DNA of 64,000 bases from Oscillatoriales cyanobacterium (GTDB lineage Bacteria; Cyanobacteriota; Cyanobacteriia; Cyanobacteriales; Microcoleaceae): assembly GCA_004292745.1 (NCBI GenBank), contig RDXH01000004.1, positions 21,631 to 85,630 of the forward strand, in the 5' to 3' direction. Positions 62,119 through 64,000 of the stretch are shown one piece after another. Under the pieces are notes generated by a model, which was not told where the DNA came from, did not search any database, and saw only the letters and a list, made by a program, of their open reading frames with translations. Position numbers and translations under genes: made by a program. How positions within the stretch are numbered: position 1 is the stretch's first letter; each line of letters starts with the position of its first letter.

Positions 62119-62904
62119 TCATTTAATCCGATCCGTATTCGGTAGCGGTTCGCCAAAGTTGATTATCCCCTGGGAGGGTGCAGCAGGACGTGGTATGGGA
62201 GCTAAACGTATCCCCCGCCGTTCCTCCACTGCCACCCTTACTAAAGGCACTGTTATGGGTCGGATTTGGTCGTTTTGGGTTGTTTGTTGGGCAGGAGGGC
62301 GATCGTAAGTTTGAGTGGCGATCGCACTTGGTGCAACAGGTTCTGGAGTAGGCTTCGAGTTGGGAGTTGTTGTCGCCTGGGGCTGTGCTATGGCTGTAGC
62401 TGAGGGGGTTGTGGTTTCTCTGGTGTTGGCGATCGCGCTTGGGGCGATGGCGGGAACTAACACCCAGCGATTGGCGGCACCGATTTTTTGGAATTGAGTG
62501 CGATCGGGCCAGACAGCAAATCCTGGTGCTAACTCCATCACAATTCTCACCCTTCCCGGTTGAATTTGACTCATCCCCACAGAACTTATTAATCCTTTTG
62601 GATATAACTGAGTTGCATCTACTGAGATTTCAGTATTGGGTAAATCCACAGCAATTTGATTGGGGTTTAATACAGAATATTTGGGAGTTACGCCTTCAGG
62701 GAGGCTAATGATTAACTCATTTGTGGCTGGATCGAATTGCCAAAGGGGAACAGTGGAAGCCGTGGCTTGTTGTTGTCCGATTTGCATCAAAACTGCGGTG
62801 GCGACGGCTAGATTCAGACTCAGTGACAAGCTGGCTAACAATCGGGGTGCTAGAGAATTAAGAGTCAATTTTTGTAAGTGTTGCCAAAATTTTTGGTAGT
62901 GCAT
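62119..62904 (-). CDS. AMIN-domain protein
   Basis: A 261-residue exported-looking protein. It has an N-terminal hydrophobic signal or anchor (LLASLSLSLNLAVATAVLM) followed by an AMIN domain (about residues 50-150: WQFDPATNELIISLPEGVTP, PNQIAVDLPNTEISV, GRVRIVMELAPGF), a beta-fold that binds peptidoglycan and targets proteins to the septum or secretion machinery. The remaining ~110 residues are Pro/Thr/Ala-rich and disordered, with HIP1 octamers in the coding DNA, and end in GIINFGEPLPNTDRIK. No amidase domain is fused. The start is an ATG with AAGGAGC upstream. Confidence 0.87.
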   Translation of the reverse strand: MHYQKFWQHLQKLTLNSLAPRLLASLSLSLNLAVATAVLMQIGQQQATASTVPLWQFDPATNELIISLPEGVTPKYSVLNPNQIAVDLPNTEISVDATQLYPKGLISSVGMSQIQPGRVRIVMELAPGFAVWPDRTQFQKIGAANRWVLVPAIAPSAIANTRETTTPSATAIAQPQATTTPNSKPTPEPVAPSAIATQTYDRPPAQQTTQNDQIRPITVPLVRVAVEERRGIRLAPIPRPAAPSQGIINFGEPLPNTDRIK

Positions 62905-62929
62905 GGCTGCTCCTTAAACTATATAAGAT

Positions 62930-63018
62930 TAAATGAACCGCGAAGGCGCGAAGAACGCGAAGGAAGAACCCCCCCAGCCCCCCTTGGGGGGAAGGAGGAT
63001 TGTCAGGGGGATCGAGAT
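62930..63018. repeat. CGCGAAGGCGC repeat joined to a C/G-rich hairpin repeat
   Basis: AATGAACCGCGAAGGCGCGA and AACGCGAAGGAAGAACC lead straight into CCCCCCAGCCCCCCTTGGGG and GGGGGATCGAGA, so two repeat families abut here. Confidence 0.65.
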
Positions 63019-63090
63019 ATGTGCAACGACCCATTAAATTGGTATAATCGGAATCGCGATCGCCTAAAAATTCCTGCCGTCAGAACACCT

Positions 63091-64000
63091 ATGGCTTACA
63101 GTAACAGCAAACTTGAGGGAAAATCTTTCTATCAATCGGAACCTTTAATCGCCAGATTGAGGGGAATTATCCGCGATTATCCCGAAGGTGTGGGGATTCT
63201 CAAGGAATTAATTCAAAATGCTGACGATGCGAAAGCCACGCGGGTAGAGATAACTCTTGATTGGCGCAACCATCAAGTCGAAAAATTGCCGGACGATCGC
63301 ATGGTACTGCTAATGGGGCCGGCGATGTTAGTCTACAACGATCGCGTATTTACAGACAAAGATTTTGACAGCATTCGCAGCTTGGGACAAAGCGAAAAAG
63401 CGCGAGACTTGCAGAAAACGGGTAGGTTTGGCGTCGGTTTTAATGCAATTTATCATGTTACAGATTTTCCCAGTTTTGTGTCGCGCGATCGCATCATCTT
63501 TTTTGACCCTCACGGCGCGGCGATTCCGGGAACTTCAAGACAGGAACCTGGGCGTGAGTGGAATTTGGCAGATGCTAAATGGTATGAAAAATATCCCGAT
63601 TTTATGCAAGTCTACGCAGCGGGAGGATTGCCATTTGGAGATACCAACTTTCAAGGTACTCTGTTTCGGCTACCTTTGAGAACAACAGAAAGCGCCAAAA
63701 ATAGCGAGATTCGTAAACAAGCTTTTACAGAATCAAATGTCAAGGAATTACTTGATGAATTGAGACTGTCTGGTGAAGAACTTTTGCTATTTTTGAAATC
63801 AGTTCAAGAAATTCGAGTTTATGAAATTCCGGCTAACAGTCAAGAAACCAGACAAGAAATTCTGGCGATTGTTACCAAAAATCCGCTAGAAGTCCGAGAA
63901 GCGCGACAAAAACTCCTCGATGCAATTCCCCATACTCCCGACAAGTTGCTGGAATTGTGCAGCCACAATCCTGATGGTTTAGTCTCAGTTTCTTACCGCC
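63091..64000 (+). CDS. Sacsin-like Hsp90-type ATPase protein, 3' end cut by window edge
   Basis: A frame open from the ATG at 63091 to the window end (303 codons). The N-terminus is an Hsp90-like (GHKL) ATPase of the sacsin type: GILKELIQNADDAKATRVEI is the N-box, YNDRVFTDKDFDSIRSLGQS stands at the ADP-contact loop, and KTGRFGVGFNAIYHVTDFPS is the glycine-rich lid. The DxG aspartate position reads Y-N-D. Sacsin repeats are found in large proteins of unknown chaperone function in bacteria, and some relatives sit in defence loci. The C-terminus lies beyond the window, so the full architecture is unknown. Two repeat families fill its upstream region. Confidence 0.85.
   Translation, partial: MAYSNSKLEGKSFYQSEPLIARLRGIIRDYPEGVGILKELIQNADDAKATRVEITLDWRNHQVEKLPDDRMVLLMGPAMLVYNDRVFTDKDFDSIRSLGQSEKARDLQKTGRFGVGFNAIYHVTDFPSFVSRDRIIFFDPHGAAIPGTSRQEPGREWNLADAKWYEKYPDFMQVYAAGGLPFGDTNFQGTLFRLPLRTTESAKNSEIRKQAFTESNVKELLDELRLSGEELLLFLKSVQEIRVYEIPANSQETRQEILAIVTKNPLEVREARQKLLDAIPHTPDKLLELCSHNPDGLVSVSYR

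Overview
The window is chromosomal DNA from a cyanobacterium, most likely a filamentous member of the Oscillatoriales (Microcoleus/Oscillatoria/Phormidium-like). The evidence is the recurrent HIP1 octamer GCGATCGC on both strands, genes of oxygenic photosynthetic metabolism (phylloquinone synthesis, ndhF1/ndhD1, rbcR, a probable cruG), cyanobacterial kinase and WD40 architectures, and intergenic regions rich in heptanucleotide tandem repeats and small hairpin repeats. The genus is an inference.

Layout. 1-6 kb: a truncated WD40 protein, an orphan molybdopterin oxidoreductase, a probable carotenoid glycosyltransferase and a 35-residue membrane microprotein. 6-13.7 kb: a membrane-anchored Ser/Thr kinase with a WD40 propeller, a divergent pair of unrecognised helical proteins, a TMEM14 protein, a DUF815 ATPase and a TerB protein. 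13.7-23.8 kb: most of the vitamin K1 (phylloquinone) pathway: a DHNA-CoA thioesterase, panE, then menE-menC-menH-menA on the minus strand facing away from menF-menD on the plus strand. 23.8-34 kb: housekeeping genes (glutaredoxin, site-2 protease, endonuclease III, ribosomal protein S14, Aat transferase) mixed with small cyanobacterial proteins, an RTX-repeat protein and a 795-residue GAF protein. 34-43.7 kb: a multi-PAS histidine kinase, ndbB (a late step of phylloquinone synthesis), a HAD hydrolase, a Zn-ribbon Ser/Thr kinase, rbcR, an NnrU protein and a thioredoxin. 44-50 kb: ndhF1, ndhD1 and gltD. 50-58 kb: a cNMP-binding protein, DUF1517, DUF3172, ClpS, an RRM protein, an unknown 445-residue protein, murF and a TsaC/Sua5 protein. 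58-64 kb: a degenerate histidine kinase, an IS607-type insertion sequence with a decayed tnpB, a GNAT acetyltransferase, hemB, an AMIN-domain protein and the start of a sacsin-like ATPase.

How the genes work together. MenF, MenD, MenH, MenC, MenE, the DHNA-CoA hydrolase, MenA and NdbB cover chorismate to reduced demethylphylloquinone; only MenB and the final methyltransferase are not seen. NdhF1 and NdhD1 are proton-pumping membrane subunits of the NDH-1 complex, and RbcR is a LysR regulator of carbon-fixation genes encoded next to them.

The most unusual signals concern repeats. C/G-rich repeats sit inside the reading frames of menD and the glycosyltransferase gene, and menD is frameshifted by a perfect 19-bp tandem duplication inside one such block. 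Several dispersed elements form strong hairpins; one two-hairpin family shows compensatory base changes, one forms the apparent terminator of panE, and one 219-bp element with inverted terminal repeats lies between ndhF1 and ndhD1. I did not see tRNA or rRNA genes or a CRISPR array.
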